A DNA stretch of 64,000 bases from Exiguobacterium sp. FSL W8-0210 (GTDB lineage Bacteria; Bacillota; Bacilli; Exiguobacteriales; Exiguobacteriaceae): the NCBI RefSeq assembly GCF_038006045.1, contig NZ_JBBOUK010000001.1:2397001-2461000 (forward strand), written 5' to 3'. The notes beneath the pieces are model-generated. The model made no database searches. It saw only the letters and a program-made list of their open reading frames with translations, and was not told the DNA's origin. Shown in pieces: positions 48,151 to 58,962 of the stretch. Every line of letters begins with the position of its first letter. The first letter of the stretch is position 1. A program made the translations under genes and the position numbers.

Positions 48151-49107
48151 TTATAAGGCCCCTGTCATCGACTCTCCATTTCGTACTTTTTCAGCGATTT
48201 GATCAATCTTCCGTAACCGGTGATTGATCCCTGATTTTGAGATGGAGCCGCTTTCGACCATCTCGCCGAGCTCTTGTAACGTGACGTCTTGATGTGTCAC
48301 GCGCAAGATCGCGATCTCCTTCAACTTATCCGGTAAGACATCGAGCCCGACCGTCCGCTCGAGGAACTTGATGTTTTCGACTTGGCGTAATGCCGCACCG
48401 ACCGTCTTGTTGAGGTTCGCTGTCTCACAGTTGACGAGACGGTTGACCGAGTTACGCATATCTTTTAAGATCCGGACGTCCTCGAACCGCAGCATCGATT
48501 GTGTCGCATCAACGAGCTTGAGGAAATCGGAGATCTTCTCGCTCTCCTTGATGTAGAGGATGTGTCCCTTTTTCCGTTCGATCGCTTTCGCGTTCAAATC
48601 AAAGACGTTCGATAGACCACGGAGCGCTGCATTATGTTCTTCATATAAGCTGAAGATTTCTAAGTGATACGACGACGTCGCCGGATTGTTGAGCGAACCC
48701 CCGGCGAGGAACGCCCCTCGTAAATACGCCCGTGCTTTTCGTTCATCGTTGAGGATCGTGTCACTGATTGAACGAATCATCGTGAACCCCTCTCCGAGGA
48801 TTCCGAGGTCTTGCAAAATCTTATCCGCCTGTTGTTTAACGCGGACGATGTAGACGTTATTCTTTTTCAGACGCATTTTCTTCCGCACGAGCAGATCGAG
48901 ATGGACTCCGTATGCTTTTTTCAGCAATGAGTAGATTCGACGGGCAATCGAGGCATTCTCGGTCGAGATATCGAGTGTCAGACCACGTCCGAGACCGAAC
49001 GAGATCGCACCGTTCATCCGAGCGAGTGCCGCGAGTTCCGCCTTCATCTCGTGATCGGTGATCGGAATCTGCGTTAATTCTTTTTTGACTTCTGAGGCAA
49101 AGCTCAT
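48151..49107 (-). CDS. whiA: DNA-binding protein WhiA
   Basis: Protein of 318 residues with an N-terminal LAGLIDADG-like fold ([49 protein letters not shown]) that lacks endonuclease residues. The C-terminal helix-turn-helix is [25 protein letters not shown]. In Bacillus it affects cell division and chromosome segregation. It overlaps yvcK by 4 bp in the rapZ-yvcK-whiA operon. The crh gene that follows in Bacillus is absent here. Confidence 0.94.
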   Translation of the reverse strand: MSFASEVKKELTQIPITDHEMKAELAALARMNGAISFGLGRGLTLDISTENASIARRIYSLLKKAYGVHLDLLVRKKMRLKKNNVYIVRVKQQADKILQDLGILGEGFTMIRSISDTILNDERKARAYLRGAFLAGGSLNNPATSSYHLEIFSLYEEHNAALRGLSNVFDLNAKAIERKKGHILYIKESEKISDFLKLVDATQSMLRFEDVRILKDMRNSVNRLVNCETANLNKTVGAALRQVENIKFLERTVGLDVLPDKLKEIAILRVTHQDVTLQELGEMVESGSISKSGINHRLRKIDQIAEKVRNGESMTGAL

Positions 49108-50102
49108 GTCAGCTCCTCCTTTCCTTCGAGTTGACGCATCCGTCGAATCGACAACACTTTTCGCATGACGAGGCTTGCGACGGCATCTGAGTCATGACGG
49201 ATGAAGTGATGATTGTAATCGACGATATCGTCTGCTAGCACTTCAACGCCAGCGAGCTCGAATTGTTTTTCATTATAGGTGACGATGTCAGCGTGATCCT
49301 TCTGGTATTTCTTCAGGTAACTCGCATCGATCGATTCGTTGTTGACGATGATCGTATCAACGACGCCTTGTCCGAGGAAGCGTTCCAGTGCCGCTAAATG
49401 TTCATTCGCTGTGAACGCCGTCGTCTCGCCGGGTTGCGTCATGACGTTACAAATATAGACGACCGGAGCCAGTGATTGTTGGATCGCTTCCCGGATCTCA
49501 TCGATCAGGACGTTCGGGATGATACTCGTATAGAGGCTACCCGGACCAAGGACGATGACATCGGCGTCAAGAATCGCCTGAATCGCTTCCGGTACCGGAC
49601 GGACGTCTTGTTCGTCAAGGAAGATCCGTTCGATTTTCTTGCCGACCTTCGGAATCAACGACTCGCCTTTGACGATCGTCCCGTCCTCAAACTCGGCACA
49701 AAGCGTGATCGTCCGTTCCGTCGCCGGATAGACTTTTCCTTCCGCGTTCAACAGTTGCCCCATGACACCGATTGCTTCAACGAACGAACCATTACAAAGC
49801 TGGGTTGCTGCCGTCAACATCAGATTTCCGAGTGAATGACCATGCAGTCCTTCCCCGGTCTCGAACCGGTACTGCATGATCCGGTCCATCAATGTCTCTG
49901 ACTTCGATAAGGAGACGATGACATTGCGAATATCGCCAGGCGGCAACATGTTGAATTCCGTCCGCAAACGACCAGAACTGCCCCCGTCATCAGCAACGGT
50001 GACGATGGCTGTGATGTCAAGCGGGTAATGTTTCAGTCCACGAAGAAGCGTCGAGAGTCCTGTTCCACCACCGATAGCGACGACTTTACGTTCCCATTTC
50101 AT
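49104..50102 (-). CDS. yvcK: gluconeogenesis factor YvcK (CofD-like)
   Basis: Protein of 332 residues of the CofD/UPF0052 family. The UDP-sugar-binding N-terminus reads [42 protein letters not shown], followed by [11 protein letters not shown]. In Bacillus it is needed for growth on gluconeogenic carbon sources and for cell-wall synthesis. ATG 50102 (GGGGG 7 bp upstream) is preferred over GTG 50105; it shares one base with the rapZ stop. Confidence 0.93.
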   Translation of the reverse strand: MKWERKVVAIGGGTGLSTLLRGLKHYPLDITAIVTVADDGGSSGRLRTEFNMLPPGDIRNVIVSLSKSETLMDRIMQYRFETGEGLHGHSLGNLMLTAATQLCNGSFVEAIGVMGQLLNAEGKVYPATERTITLCAEFEDGTIVKGESLIPKVGKKIERIFLDEQDVRPVPEAIQAILDADVIVLGPGSLYTSIIPNVLIDEIREAIQQSLAPVVYICNVMTQPGETTAFTANEHLAALERFLGQGVVDTIIVNNESIDASYLKKYQKDHADIVTYNEKQFELAGVEVLADDIVDYNHHFIRHDSDAVASLVMRKVLSIRRMRQLEGKEELT

Positions 50103-50971
50103 CACTTCTCCCCCTTCGCATACACATAATCCCGGTGATTCGTCTCAATATGATACTGCGTCGCAAATTCTTTACTGATCGCTTCTGCAAACGTGATCGA
50201 GCGATGTTTCCCACCTGTACAACCGAGGGCGATGACGAGTTGCGACTTCCCTTCCCGCTCGTATTGCGGAATCAGGAATTCGAGCAGGTCGACGAGTTTT
50301 TTATAGAACAGCTTTGCTTCCGGCCATTGCATGACGTACGATGCCACTTCCTCGTCAAGTCCAGTTTTTGGACGCAACTCTGGAATGTAGAACGGGTTCG
50401 GTAAGAAGCGCAGGTCAAAGACAAGATCCGCATCAAGCGGTAAGCCATGTTTAAAGCCGAACGACATGACGTTGACCGTGAACGGAATCCGTGTGCCTTC
50501 CGTGAACTCCTTTAAGAGACGTTCTTTCAGTGCAAGCGGCTTGATGTCACTCGTATCAATCAGCATCTGTGCCTTATCACGGAATCCTTCGAGCAACGTC
50601 CGTTCACGTTCGATTCCAATCAATGGTGAATCCGTCGGTGCAAGTGGATGCGAACGACGCGATTCCTTGTAACGGCGGACAAGGACATCGTTTCGTGCAT
50701 CAAGGTACAGCATCCGGATTTGTAAGTCCGTTTTCTTTAAATCCTCATAGACGACAAAAAAGCTGTCGATGAAATCACGCGCGCGGGTATCGATGGCAAC
50801 GGCGATTTTAGGACGCACTTGTCCGATGACTTCGATGAGATGCGGCAGTAACGTCGGGGGTAGATTGTCGACACAAAAATAGCCTAAGTCCTCAAAACTG
50901 TTCATTGCGACAGTCTTCCCAGCCCCACTCATACCCGTGATGATGACAAGTTGCGGTTGATTCTGTTCCAT
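50102..50971 (-). CDS. rapZ: RNase adapter / nucleotide-binding protein RapZ (YvcJ)
   Basis: P-loop protein of 289 residues. Walker A is GMSGAGKT (13-20), followed by [18 protein letters not shown]. The C-terminal domain has [26 protein letters not shown] and the metabolite-binding [17 protein letters not shown]. In E. coli it binds glucosamine 6-phosphate and guides RNase E; in Bacillus it is linked to competence. First gene of rapZ-yvcK-whiA, with GGAGGG upstream. Confidence 0.94.
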   Translation of the reverse strand: MEQNQPQLVIITGMSGAGKTVAMNSFEDLGYFCVDNLPPTLLPHLIEVIGQVRPKIAVAIDTRARDFIDSFFVVYEDLKKTDLQIRMLYLDARNDVLVRRYKESRRSHPLAPTDSPLIGIERERTLLEGFRDKAQMLIDTSDIKPLALKERLLKEFTEGTRIPFTVNVMSFGFKHGLPLDADLVFDLRFLPNPFYIPELRPKTGLDEEVASYVMQWPEAKLFYKKLVDLLEFLIPQYEREGKSQLVIALGCTGGKHRSITFAEAISKEFATQYHIETNHRDYVYAKGEK

Positions 50972-51030
50972 CTTTTCGCCCTCCAGACAACAGTTCCGTG
51001 TGTATTTTTTCGCTTCTTTTTCAGTATATC

Positions 51031-51080
51031 ATAAAAAAAGAGCCAGCTTCACTGAAGTCTCCTTCAATGAAACTGGTTCG
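51031..51080 (-). terminator. terminator of trxB
   Basis: GAACCAGTTTCATTGAAG and CTTCAGTGAAGCTGGCTC pair on the minus strand, followed by TTTTTTT. Confidence 0.88.
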
Positions 51081-51083
51081 ATA

Positions 51084-52061
<978 letters not shown>

Positions 52062-52107
52062 TTAAATTTCATTGTAGTTTGAGTATAGGTGAGAATCCCC
52101 TAAACGT

Positions 52108-53592
52108 CTAACACTTTGCTTGTAGCGGTGCCAGCATCCGTTCATGTGTCCGAATCATCGATGCGACGTAATCGAACGAACAATCGACGAGTGATGCACA
52201 TTCCTCGATCAACATCCCGTCCCGTAAATCATGGAACAGATAAAGCAGTGATGCAGCGGATGCTTCAATCGAATCGAACGACTCCCCACTTAAGACGAGC
52301 TGTGCGAAGCGTTCATAAAAATCACCTTCGAGACTCATCCGTTCTTCATCTGAAACGAATCGTTCCGCAAGACGGATCGTCTGCAATGCCCGGTGAATGC
52401 GTTCATCCACGACATCAGTCCGTCCTTCCATCTCGATGACAATCTGTTCCGTCAATAACAGGACGTCTTCCTGATCTGTCACTTCTGGCATCATCGACAA
52501 TGCAAGCCGTGCTTCAGCATCGTTTAGTTTACCAAGAAGAAGTGCCGTGAAGATCCGTGAGACATCGTCTTCCGTCTTCAATGCTTGGATGAGTGCCGAG
52601 CGAAACTGCAGGTTGTGGCGGATGTCATACGTATCCGTCTCTTCCTTTAACGCTTGTGCTTCGTCCGACTTCAAGAAAGCCGCTGCTTCTTCGACGTGTC
52701 CCGTCTTATAGGCAGAGATCGATAACCAGTGACCAAAGAGTGGGTCTCCCCGGTATCCACGACGCTCGAGCAACTTCAACTCTTCATAGGCGATATCGTA
52801 TCGACCGATGATCGCTAACGTCGACGCGACCTTATAACGTGTCTCAAGGTGCACGGAACGGACGTGTTCGAGCTGACGAGAGAGACGATGTGCCTCTTCG
52901 TCCTGTCCCATCTCGTGTAGCAAGACGAGCGTGTTACAGAGGGCATGCAAATTCCCCGGATTCCCTTCAAGGACCCGTTCGAGGGAAGCGAATGCCTGAT
53001 CGTTCTCTCCTAAATAGAACTCGACGATCGCAAGGTTGTTGTAGGCAGGCCAGAACGTCGGGTACTGGGCAATCAGTCCAGTCAGCGTCTCCTGTGCCGC
53101 GAACAGCATTCCTTTATCGATCTGGCGTTGTGCCTGACCGTGCAGACGAATCAATTCATCCTCTTCGTCGTCTTCCATCTCTTGTTCGAGATCAATCAGT
53201 TCCACGAGTGCGGCCGATGCCTCCGCGTGTTTGCCGTTTGGTGCTTGCTCTAAATATTCCATCGCATGTTGTCGCGCTTCTTCATAAAGTGAGACGTGTG
53301 CGTAGTTATTCGCTAAATAAAAGAGTGCTTCCGTATTTGATGCGTCGAGTGCGCGTACTTGTTTCAAGACATCATTCGCATGATTGATTTCTCCTGTCTC
53401 GAATAAGACACGGGCATAACGGAGCAAATAACGGATGTCCGCTGGCTGAAGCGTCGTCGCCTCATCTAAATGATAGACGGCTTCGTCCAGTCGCCCTTCC
53501 CGGTGCGCCTTCCGTCCGCGGAAATAAAAAAGTTCCGCTTGGCGCGCTGTTATCGCAAAGGGGTCTGCTTTGTATTTGGTTAATTCCATCAT
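52108..53592 (-). CDS. TPR-repeat protein (YvcD-like)
   Basis: Soluble protein of 494 residues built mainly of tetratricopeptide repeats. Examples are FRGRKAHREGRLDEAVYHLDEATTLQP (residues 24-50), ALFYLANNYAHVSLYEEARQHAMEYLEQAP (about 88-117) and AYNNLAIVEFYLGENDQAFASLERVLEGNP (about 183-212), with an acidic linker EQEMEDDEEDEL between them. It is probably a scaffold; no partner can be named. It occupies the place of Bacillus yvcD upstream of trxB. In Bacillus the his operon lies on its other side; here that operon is 40 kb away. GGGGGC precedes the ATG. Confidence 0.85.
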   Translation of the reverse strand: MMELTKYKADPFAITARQAELFYFRGRKAHREGRLDEAVYHLDEATTLQPADIRYLLRYARVLFETGEINHANDVLKQVRALDASNTEALFYLANNYAHVSLYEEARQHAMEYLEQAPNGKHAEASAALVELIDLEQEMEDDEEDELIRLHGQAQRQIDKGMLFAAQETLTGLIAQYPTFWPAYNNLAIVEFYLGENDQAFASLERVLEGNPGNLHALCNTLVLLHEMGQDEEAHRLSRQLEHVRSVHLETRYKVASTLAIIGRYDIAYEELKLLERRGYRGDPLFGHWLSISAYKTGHVEEAAAFLKSDEAQALKEETDTYDIRHNLQFRSALIQALKTEDDVSRIFTALLLGKLNDAEARLALSMMPEVTDQEDVLLLTEQIVIEMEGRTDVVDERIHRALQTIRLAERFVSDEERMSLEGDFYERFAQLVLSGESFDSIEASAASLLYLFHDLRDGMLIEECASLVDCSFDYVASMIRTHERMLAPLQAKC

Positions 53593-53671
53593 GATTCAAG
53601 CCCCCATAAATAGTAAACTGGTTTCGTAGTTGCAGACACAAGAATACCCTATCTCTAGGAGGCATGCAACA

Positions 53672-53708
53672 GAAAAAAACGCCGGAGTTCATCCCCAGCG
53701 TTTTGCAT
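53672..53708 (-). terminator. terminator overlapping the kapB stop codon
   Basis: On the minus strand AACGC...GCGTT with an inner TGG...CCG portion, followed by TTTTTTTC. The 5' arm contains the last codons of kapB and the TGA stop. Confidence 0.7.
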
Positions 53709-54069
53709 AAATCGATTCCAGTTCTTTGTAATTCTCTAAGCATTTTCGTACAAAAGCATCCGTCTCTGGATTCAGTCCTTCAAGACGTGCCACGTCTTTG
53801 TCATATGCCTGCCGTAAGCTCGTCGCATAATCCGGAATCTCTCCGTCATACGCATAAACGACTGCGGGCGAAACCGTGATCTTTTCGTGCTTATGCAAGG
53901 CGGTCCGGATATGGAAGAGTGGAACATCGACTTGGTTCGGTTGGTGAAGATCTCCTTGAACGGGATGCTTCTCAACAGCCAACACCTCAACGACGAGACC
54001 TTGTGGACGTTCGGCGAATAATCTTCCGAAATACTTTCCTGTCTTATACGTAAAGCGGATGTGCGTCAT
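53689..54069 (-). CDS. kapB: kinase-associated protein B (KapB-like)
   Basis: Protein of 126 residues similar along its length to Bacillus KapB: FTYKTGKYFGRLFAERPQG, VEKHPVQGDLHQPNQVDVPLFHIRTAL and GEIPDYATSLRQAYDK. In Bacillus, KapB is needed for KinB to start the sporulation phosphorelay. Exiguobacterium is not known to sporulate, so another role is likely. No kinase gene is adjacent. AAGGAAGAAGG precedes the ATG. Confidence 0.8.
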   Translation of the reverse strand: MTHIRFTYKTGKYFGRLFAERPQGLVVEVLAVEKHPVQGDLHQPNQVDVPLFHIRTALHKHEKITVSPAVVYAYDGEIPDYATSLRQAYDKDVARLEGLNPETDAFVRKCLENYKELESIYAKRWG

Positions 54070-54099
54070 CTTTTTTCCTTCTTCCTTCTCACAGTTTTG

Positions 54100-54582
54100 T
54101 CACATTTCGTGCCGGCGAAGCGGCTGACTCGAGACCCGTTCGTTCGGTGCAATGTCTCGGTGAACGATTGATCCGGCACCAACGACGGCACCATCTCCGA
54201 TCGTTACGCCCGGTAGGATCGTCACGTTCGCACCGATCAAAACATTACTTCCGATGACGACGTCACCTAAACGATACTCCGTCGTCAAATATTCATGACA
54301 GAGAATCGTCGTATTGAAGCCGATGATCGTATTGTCACCAATCGTGATTCGCTCCGGGAACATCGTGTCTGGCATCACCATCAAGGCAAGTGCCGTCTTC
54401 TCCCCGATCTTCATCCGAAGACATGTCCGGTAGAGTGCGTTCTTAAAACGTAGCGACGGAGCGAACCGCCCGATCGCGATGATCGTAAAGCACCACATCA
54501 CTTTAAAGAACGACACCGTACGGTACATGTGCCAGAGTGGATTCGTCGTGCCGACCTGAAACCTATCAGTTCGCCGTGCCAT
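54100..54582 (-). CDS. yvoF: hexapeptide-repeat O-acetyltransferase (YvoF-like)
   Basis: Left-handed beta-helix acyltransferase of 160 residues. Repeats are visible in ERITIGDNTIIGFNTTILCHEYL and VVIGSNVLIGANVTILPGVTIGDGAVVGAGSIV, with the catalytic-type His in LCHEYL. ATG 54582 has GGAGG 6 bp upstream, which fixes the start 14 codons inside a longer frame. It overlaps ppaX by 17 bp in hprK-lgt-ppaX-yvoF, the Bacillus order. The acceptor is unknown. Confidence 0.85.
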   Translation of the reverse strand: MARRTDRFQVGTTNPLWHMYRTVSFFKVMWCFTIIAIGRFAPSLRFKNALYRTCLRMKIGEKTALALMVMPDTMFPERITIGDNTIIGFNTTILCHEYLTTEYRLGDVVIGSNVLIGANVTILPGVTIGDGAVVGAGSIVHRDIAPNERVSSQPLRRHEM

Positions 54583-55222
54583 TTTGTTCCTCCAGCCAAG
54601 CCGCAAGATGATCCATCGAATCAATGATGACGTCCGGCTCGAGGGCTTCTAAGTACGCGCGACCTTTGATCGCCCAACCGACCGCGACCGTCTTCAGTCC
54701 CGCGTTTTTGCCACCAAGAATATCCGTATCATTGTCACCGACCATGATCGTTTCGTCTGCTGTTGATCCAAGCAACTGCATCGCTTTTTCGAACGGCTCG
54801 ACGGCTGGTTTTTCTTCCGTTACGTCGTCGGCTGCGATGACCGCGTCAAAGAGTGACGTCAATCCGAACAACTCGATACCGCGGAGGGCGACACGACGAC
54901 TCTTCGACGTCACGACCGCCATCTTGTAGCCTGCTTCATGCAGACGACGTAATCCGTCAAGCACACCTGGATACTCGAGCACGAGCGCGTCATGCATCGC
55001 GATGTTGTAGCTACGGTAAAAAGCGACCATCTCTTTCCACTGTTCCGCATTCATCGCTGAAAATGATTTTTCTAGCGTCGGACCGATGAACGGAAGCAGT
55101 TCCGCTTCCGTGAACGTCCGATCCGGATAATAGTAACTGAGCGTATGCTCGAAGCTTTTTAAGATCAACGGATTCGTGTCGATCAACGTTCCATCTAAAT
55201 CAAATAGTAGCGTGCGAATCAT
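54566..55222 (-). CDS. ppaX: pyrophosphatase PpaX
   Basis: HAD-superfamily phosphatase of 218 residues. Motif I is LLFDLDGTLIDTN, motif II VVTSKSRR, and motif III/IV EKPAVEP...MVGDNDTDILGGKNAG. In Bacillus it hydrolyses the pyrophosphate produced when HprK dephosphorylates HPr-Ser-P, pulling the cycle forward. Operon position next to lgt and hprK supports this name over a generic phosphoglycolate phosphatase. Confidence 0.92.
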   Translation of the reverse strand: MIRTLLFDLDGTLIDTNPLILKSFEHTLSYYYPDRTFTEAELLPFIGPTLEKSFSAMNAEQWKEMVAFYRSYNIAMHDALVLEYPGVLDGLRRLHEAGYKMAVVTSKSRRVALRGIELFGLTSLFDAVIAADDVTEEKPAVEPFEKAMQLLGSTADETIMVGDNDTDILGGKNAGLKTVAVGWAIKGRAYLEALEPDVIIDSMDHLAAWLEEQNGTAN

Positions 55223-55225
55223 CGA

Positions 55226-56059
55226 TTACTTCGCCTCCTTTTTCGAACCGTCCAAGTAACGAACGGCGTTGCGGCGAACGACCATCATGATCACACCGAA
55301 GATGATCAAACAGATTGAGACGATTTGCGCCGTCCGGAGTCCATCTCCCATCAATAGACTGTCCGTCCGGAGTCCTTCGATATAGTAGCGTCCGATCGAG
55401 TACCACACGAGGTAACCGAGGAAGACATACCCACGGCGTGGATTGAACTTCATCCGCCAGACGATCAACAGAATGACACCGATGATGTTCCAGATGCTTT
55501 CATAGAGGAACGTCGGTAAATAGTATGTTCCATCAATGTACATCTGATTAACGATCCAGTTCGGTAAGTGCAGCGTATCTTGTAAGTACGACCATGTCGT
55601 CTCGCCACCGTGTGCTTCTTGGTTGAAGAAGTTACCCCAACGTCCGACGGCTTGTCCGAACAAGAGCGACGGTGCCAAGATATCGGCGATTTGCCAGAAA
55701 GAGATCTTTTTCTTACGCGTATAGATGATGACCGTCAAAATCGCCCCGATGATCGCACCGTGAATCGCGATTCCACCTTGGCGGATGTTGATGATTTGGT
55801 CAAGATGTTGACTATAGTAGTTCCACTCGAACGCGACGTAGTAAATCCGGGCACAGATGATACTGATCGGAATCGACCAGATGACGACATCGACCGCGTA
55901 CTCTTCGTTGAAGCCGATCCGCTTCGACTCGAAGATCGCAATCAGGAGACCAACGACCGCACCGAGTGCGATGACGATGCCGTACCAGTAAATCGGTACA
56001 GGACCGAGTTCAATCGCCACGCGGTCAAACGTCGGTTGTACAGAGGCTAAAGTTCCCAT
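55226..56059 (-). CDS. lgt: prolipoprotein diacylglyceryl transferase
   Basis: Integral membrane enzyme of 277 residues with seven hydrophobic segments that transfers diacylglycerol to the lipobox Cys of prolipoproteins, such as RbsB and the protein at 17224 here. The signature GRWGNFFNQEAHGG is at about residue 135, and IGRYYIEGLRTDSL is the C-terminal conserved Arg/Glu region. ATG 56059 shares one base with the hprK stop (TGATG). Confidence 0.95.
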   Translation of the reverse strand: MGTLASVQPTFDRVAIELGPVPIYWYGIVIALGAVVGLLIAIFESKRIGFNEEYAVDVVIWSIPISIICARIYYVAFEWNYYSQHLDQIINIRQGGIAIHGAIIGAILTVIIYTRKKKISFWQIADILAPSLLFGQAVGRWGNFFNQEAHGGETTWSYLQDTLHLPNWIVNQMYIDGTYYLPTFLYESIWNIIGVILLIVWRMKFNPRRGYVFLGYLVWYSIGRYYIEGLRTDSLLMGDGLRTAQIVSICLIIFGVIMMVVRRNAVRYLDGSKKEAK

Positions 56060-56994
56060 CAAAGACCACCATTCCCATCTTCAATTGCTTGCGCGAGACG
56101 TCCCGCGAATTCTTCTGCTGTGTTGATGCCCATGTTCTTCAGACGATAGTTCATCGCTGCGACTTCGATGATGACAGCAAGGTTTCGTCCGGGACGAACA
56201 GGAATCGTCAGGAACGGAATTTCCGTATCGATGATTTGGAGTGTCTCTTGATCCAGACCGACGCGGTCATAGACTTTCGATTGATCCCAAATCTCGAGGT
56301 TACAGACGAGGCTGATCTTCTTATGCGAGCGAACCGCACCTGCACCGAACAACGTCATCACATCGATGATCCCGATTCCACGAATCTCAAGCAGATGTTG
56401 AATCAACTTCGGTGCTGTCCCAACGAGAATCCCGTCACCAGTTTGACGAATCTCAACTGAGTCATCTGCCACTAGGCGGTGACCTCGCTTAACGAGTTCG
56501 AGTGCCGTTTCCGATTTACCGACACCACTTGCCCCTTTGATGAAGACACCGACACCATAGATATCGACGAGGACACCATGCATCGCTGTCGTTGGCGCAA
56601 GTTCCGCTTCGAGGAAGTTCGTGATCTGTGACTCGACCGATGTCGTATGCCCTTTTGTCGTCAACAGTGGCACGTTCGTCTCGTCTGCGGCTTGGATGAT
56701 CGCTTCCGGTACTTCAAATCCACGTGTGATCAAGATACCAGGTGTTTCATCCGTACAGAGGACATTCGCTCGTTCGCGTTGTTCCTCGTACGTTAAATTA
56801 TTGAAGAACGTCAATTCTGTTTTTCCGAGAATCTGGAGACGTTCTGCCGGGTAATAGGCATAATAACCGGCAAGCACAAGGCCAGGTCGGCACAAATCAG
56901 CCGTCAGAATCGGACGATGTAAGCCCTCTTCTCCCGTGACGATGTGGAGATTGAATTGTTTTACGATTTCAGCTGTTCGCACTTTTGGTTGCAC
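56059..56994 (-). CDS. hprK: HPr kinase/phosphorylase
   Basis: Bifunctional enzyme of 311 residues that phosphorylates HPr on Ser46 and reverses this by phosphorolysis. Walker A is GASGVGKS (154-161). The HprK signature follows in [22 protein letters not shown]. The N-terminal HPrK domain is complete. The start is GTG 56994, with AAGGGG about 10 bp upstream. HPr-Ser-P is the co-repressor for CcpA, linking this gene to the cre site at the rbs promoter. Confidence 0.95.
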   Translation of the reverse strand: MQPKVRTAEIVKQFNLHIVTGEEGLHRPILTADLCRPGLVLAGYYAYYPAERLQILGKTELTFFNNLTYEEQRERANVLCTDETPGILITRGFEVPEAIIQAADETNVPLLTTKGHTTSVESQITNFLEAELAPTTAMHGVLVDIYGVGVFIKGASGVGKSETALELVKRGHRLVADDSVEIRQTGDGILVGTAPKLIQHLLEIRGIGIIDVMTLFGAGAVRSHKKISLVCNLEIWDQSKVYDRVGLDQETLQIIDTEIPFLTIPVRPGRNLAVIIEVAAMNYRLKNMGINTAEEFAGRLAQAIEDGNGGL

Positions 56995-57117
56995 GCTTCG
57001 TCAGCCCCTTTCACTTGAAGTATTGTACCATATTTTTATTCGATTCATGGAATTGGATTAGAAGCATGATTTCTTGGGAATGGAATAAAGAGTTAATATT
57101 TTGAAGGAGGTTTTGCC

Positions 57118-57504
57118 GTGATGTCAGGCGGTGGTATCGGATTGATTTTAGTCATTATCTTATTTGCGGTTCTAGCGATTGCTGGTTTCGTCTATCTCAT
57201 TATCTCACTGATTGATATGTGGAAAGCGTATTCGCGTAACCAAGATCAAACTGCCCTCTTATTCTTCATCATCTCGATCATCGGAATCTTCATCAGTGGT
57301 TCATTCATTTCCTACGTCCTCGCGATCATCTTCTATTGGAATCGCGCACGCGGAAAGAGTTGGCTCGGAATCGGTCTGATTCTCGTTTCGATCGTTCTTG
57401 CAATCATCGGTGTCATTGCCTTACTCTCGTTCGGTTACGATATGAATAATATCGAGAACATGAACTTCGACGAGCCGATGATGGATCAGGATTACGATTA
57501 TTGA
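57118..57504 (+). CDS. membrane protein, unknown function
   Basis: Protein of 128 residues with three to four hydrophobic helices (about 7-31, 45-56, 58-72 and 82-105) and an acidic C-terminal tail (EPMMDQDYDY). No family recognised. The start is GTG 57118 or the following ATG 57121; AAGGAGG is 7 and 10 bp away respectively. It is a single gene between divergent hprK and its own terminator. Confidence 0.7.
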   Translation: MMSGGGIGLILVIILFAVLAIAGFVYLIISLIDMWKAYSRNQDQTALLFFIISIIGIFISGSFISYVLAIIFYWNRARGKSWLGIGLILVSIVLAIIGVIALLSFGYDMNNIENMNFDEPMMDQDYDY

Positions 57505-57510
57505 TGTAGG

Positions 57511-57547
57511 CTACACCCATCCTTTTCAGTGAGGATGGGTGTTTTTG
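57511..57547 (+). terminator. terminator of the gene at 57118
   Basis: ACACCCATCCT and AGGATGGGTGT pair around a short loop, followed by TTTTTG. Confidence 0.9.
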
Positions 57548-57558
57548 TCTATGCAGCT

Positions 57559-57706
57559 GACGAAGCCCCGCTCGCGTGACTCCTACAGGAAAAAGCGCGG
57601 ACATCCGCGCTGTCAGAGACAAACGAGACCCGGCTACTCGTTCCTAGAACGACGTAGCCGCGGCTTGTGTCTCGCCTGAGGAAAGCACGCAAAGCGGATG
57701 CGACGT
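57559..57706 (+). repeat. structured interspersed repeat, copy 3
   Basis: Third copy of the family at 6483 and 6732. GACTCCTACAGGAAAAAGC (57578-57596) begins it and CGCCTGAGGAAAGC ends it. Inner hairpins are GCGCGG/CCGCGC and a long CGGCTAC-CGTTC/GAACG-GTAGCCG. AGAGACAAACGAGACCCGG is shared with copy 1, and the outer arms GACG...CCGC/GCGG...CGTC pair with bulges. It fills the gap between two convergent genes. Confidence 0.8.
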
Positions 57707-57710
57707 CATA

Positions 57711-57746
57711 AGAAAAGCGCAACCTCTTTTTCAAGAAGTTGCGCTC
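57711..57746 (-). terminator. terminator of the DUF4097 gene
   Basis: On the minus strand AGCGCAACTTCTT and AAGAGGTTGCGCT-type arms pair, followed by TTTTC. Confidence 0.75.
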
Positions 57747-57752
57747 GTATGC

Positions 57753-58862
57753 TTATAACGCTTGTGGGCTGAGGTGAACACCATGCGTGACCGAAATTGT
57801 ACCTGTCTTCGTATCGGCTTCAACCTCGATTTTTGGTGAGCGACCGCGACCTGATATGAAATGGAGCTTCCGGTTGACGATCTCTTTTTGATCCCGGATT
57901 AATTCCATGTCATCGAGGTTGCAGTTGAGACCACCGAAGTTCGTCTCAAGCTCCCCGTACACTTCAGCACCATGCGGCAACATCAAGGCGATGCTTCCAG
58001 CAAGCGATGACGCTTTGACCTTCGCGTTTTGCACGGTCTTCAGCTCGCAACGGACGTTTCCGTTCGCCGTTTTCAGTTCTGAACGTTCGAAGACACCTGT
58101 CGTGATGATTTGTCCGTTGGCTGTCTTCGCTTTCAAGACTTTCAACTCCGACTCTTCGATTTCGATCGAACCGTTCGCTGTCGATACTTTGACATCCTCA
58201 CTGAACAGATCACGGACGTTGACTCGACCGTTTGCTGTCATCAGTTGAGCGGATGTCGTATCGAGCGACGTCAACGAAATTTCCCCGTTCAACGTCTGTA
58301 AGACGAATGATTCGTAATGACGGCGTGGTACTTTCAGATGGACTGTCGCACGGACACTCTTATCCTTCAAGCGGATTGAGAGTGTGTTCGCTGAGACCGC
58401 GTGTTGGACGGCAGCTTGGAGTTGCTCAAGTGCCTGTTCTTCCGTCACCTGTTGGCGGCGGAGTGGACGTCCTGTCACCGTCAATTCGCATTCTTCAAGA
58501 TCACTCGGTTCGACGACCAAGTTCGCATTGAACAGATCGACGTGAACCGTCTCACCGCTGAACGGGAATTGTTTGACGTAGGTGACGTTCGGACCGGACG
58601 CCTGATTAAGCGAAAGATCACTGTCCTTGATCCGGCTGACGAGATTATCGAACGCTGACATGACTTTCGTCGTCAGCGAATCGACGGAATACTGGTCGAC
58701 CCGATCATATTGTTCTGGTTCATCGACGTACTTATGTTCACTGGCAGAAGTTGCACGTTCGTCGATCGCTTCGAGCCGCTCGAGTTTATCGAGTGCCTCA
58801 TCAATCGTTAACTTTCCTTCTTTGACTTGCTCCAATATCAATTGACGCATATCTTGCTTCAT
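57753..58862 (-). CDS. DUF4097-family beta-helix protein (YvlB-like)
   Basis: Protein of 369 residues. The N-terminal 40 residues form a SHOCT-like helix pair (LILEQVKEGKLTIDEALDKLERLEAI). The rest is a DUF4097 beta-helix with repeating turns such as AQLMTANGRVNVRDL, VKVSTANGSIEIEESE, LKAKTANGQIITTG and LKTANGNVRCEL. There is no signal peptide. ATG 58862 has GGAGGG about 8 bp upstream. Bacillus YvlB, encoded near uvrA and hprK, has the same layout and is linked to the cell-envelope stress response. The role here is inferred. Confidence 0.82.
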   Translation of the reverse strand: MKQDMRQLILEQVKEGKLTIDEALDKLERLEAIDERATSASEHKYVDEPEQYDRVDQYSVDSLTTKVMSAFDNLVSRIKDSDLSLNQASGPNVTYVKQFPFSGETVHVDLFNANLVVEPSDLEECELTVTGRPLRRQQVTEEQALEQLQAAVQHAVSANTLSIRLKDKSVRATVHLKVPRRHYESFVLQTLNGEISLTSLDTTSAQLMTANGRVNVRDLFSEDVKVSTANGSIEIEESELKVLKAKTANGQIITTGVFERSELKTANGNVRCELKTVQNAKVKASSLAGSIALMLPHGAEVYGELETNFGGLNCNLDDMELIRDQKEIVNRKLHFISGRGRSPKIEVEADTKTGTISVTHGVHLSPQAL

Positions 58863-58962
58863 GAACCGTTCCCTCCTATTCTTGAACCTCAAACGTGTGT
58901 TACATGATACTTTCGTTTAAGTTCCCTTAGTTCCTTCCTACGAATCCTCATCCACAAAAGTT

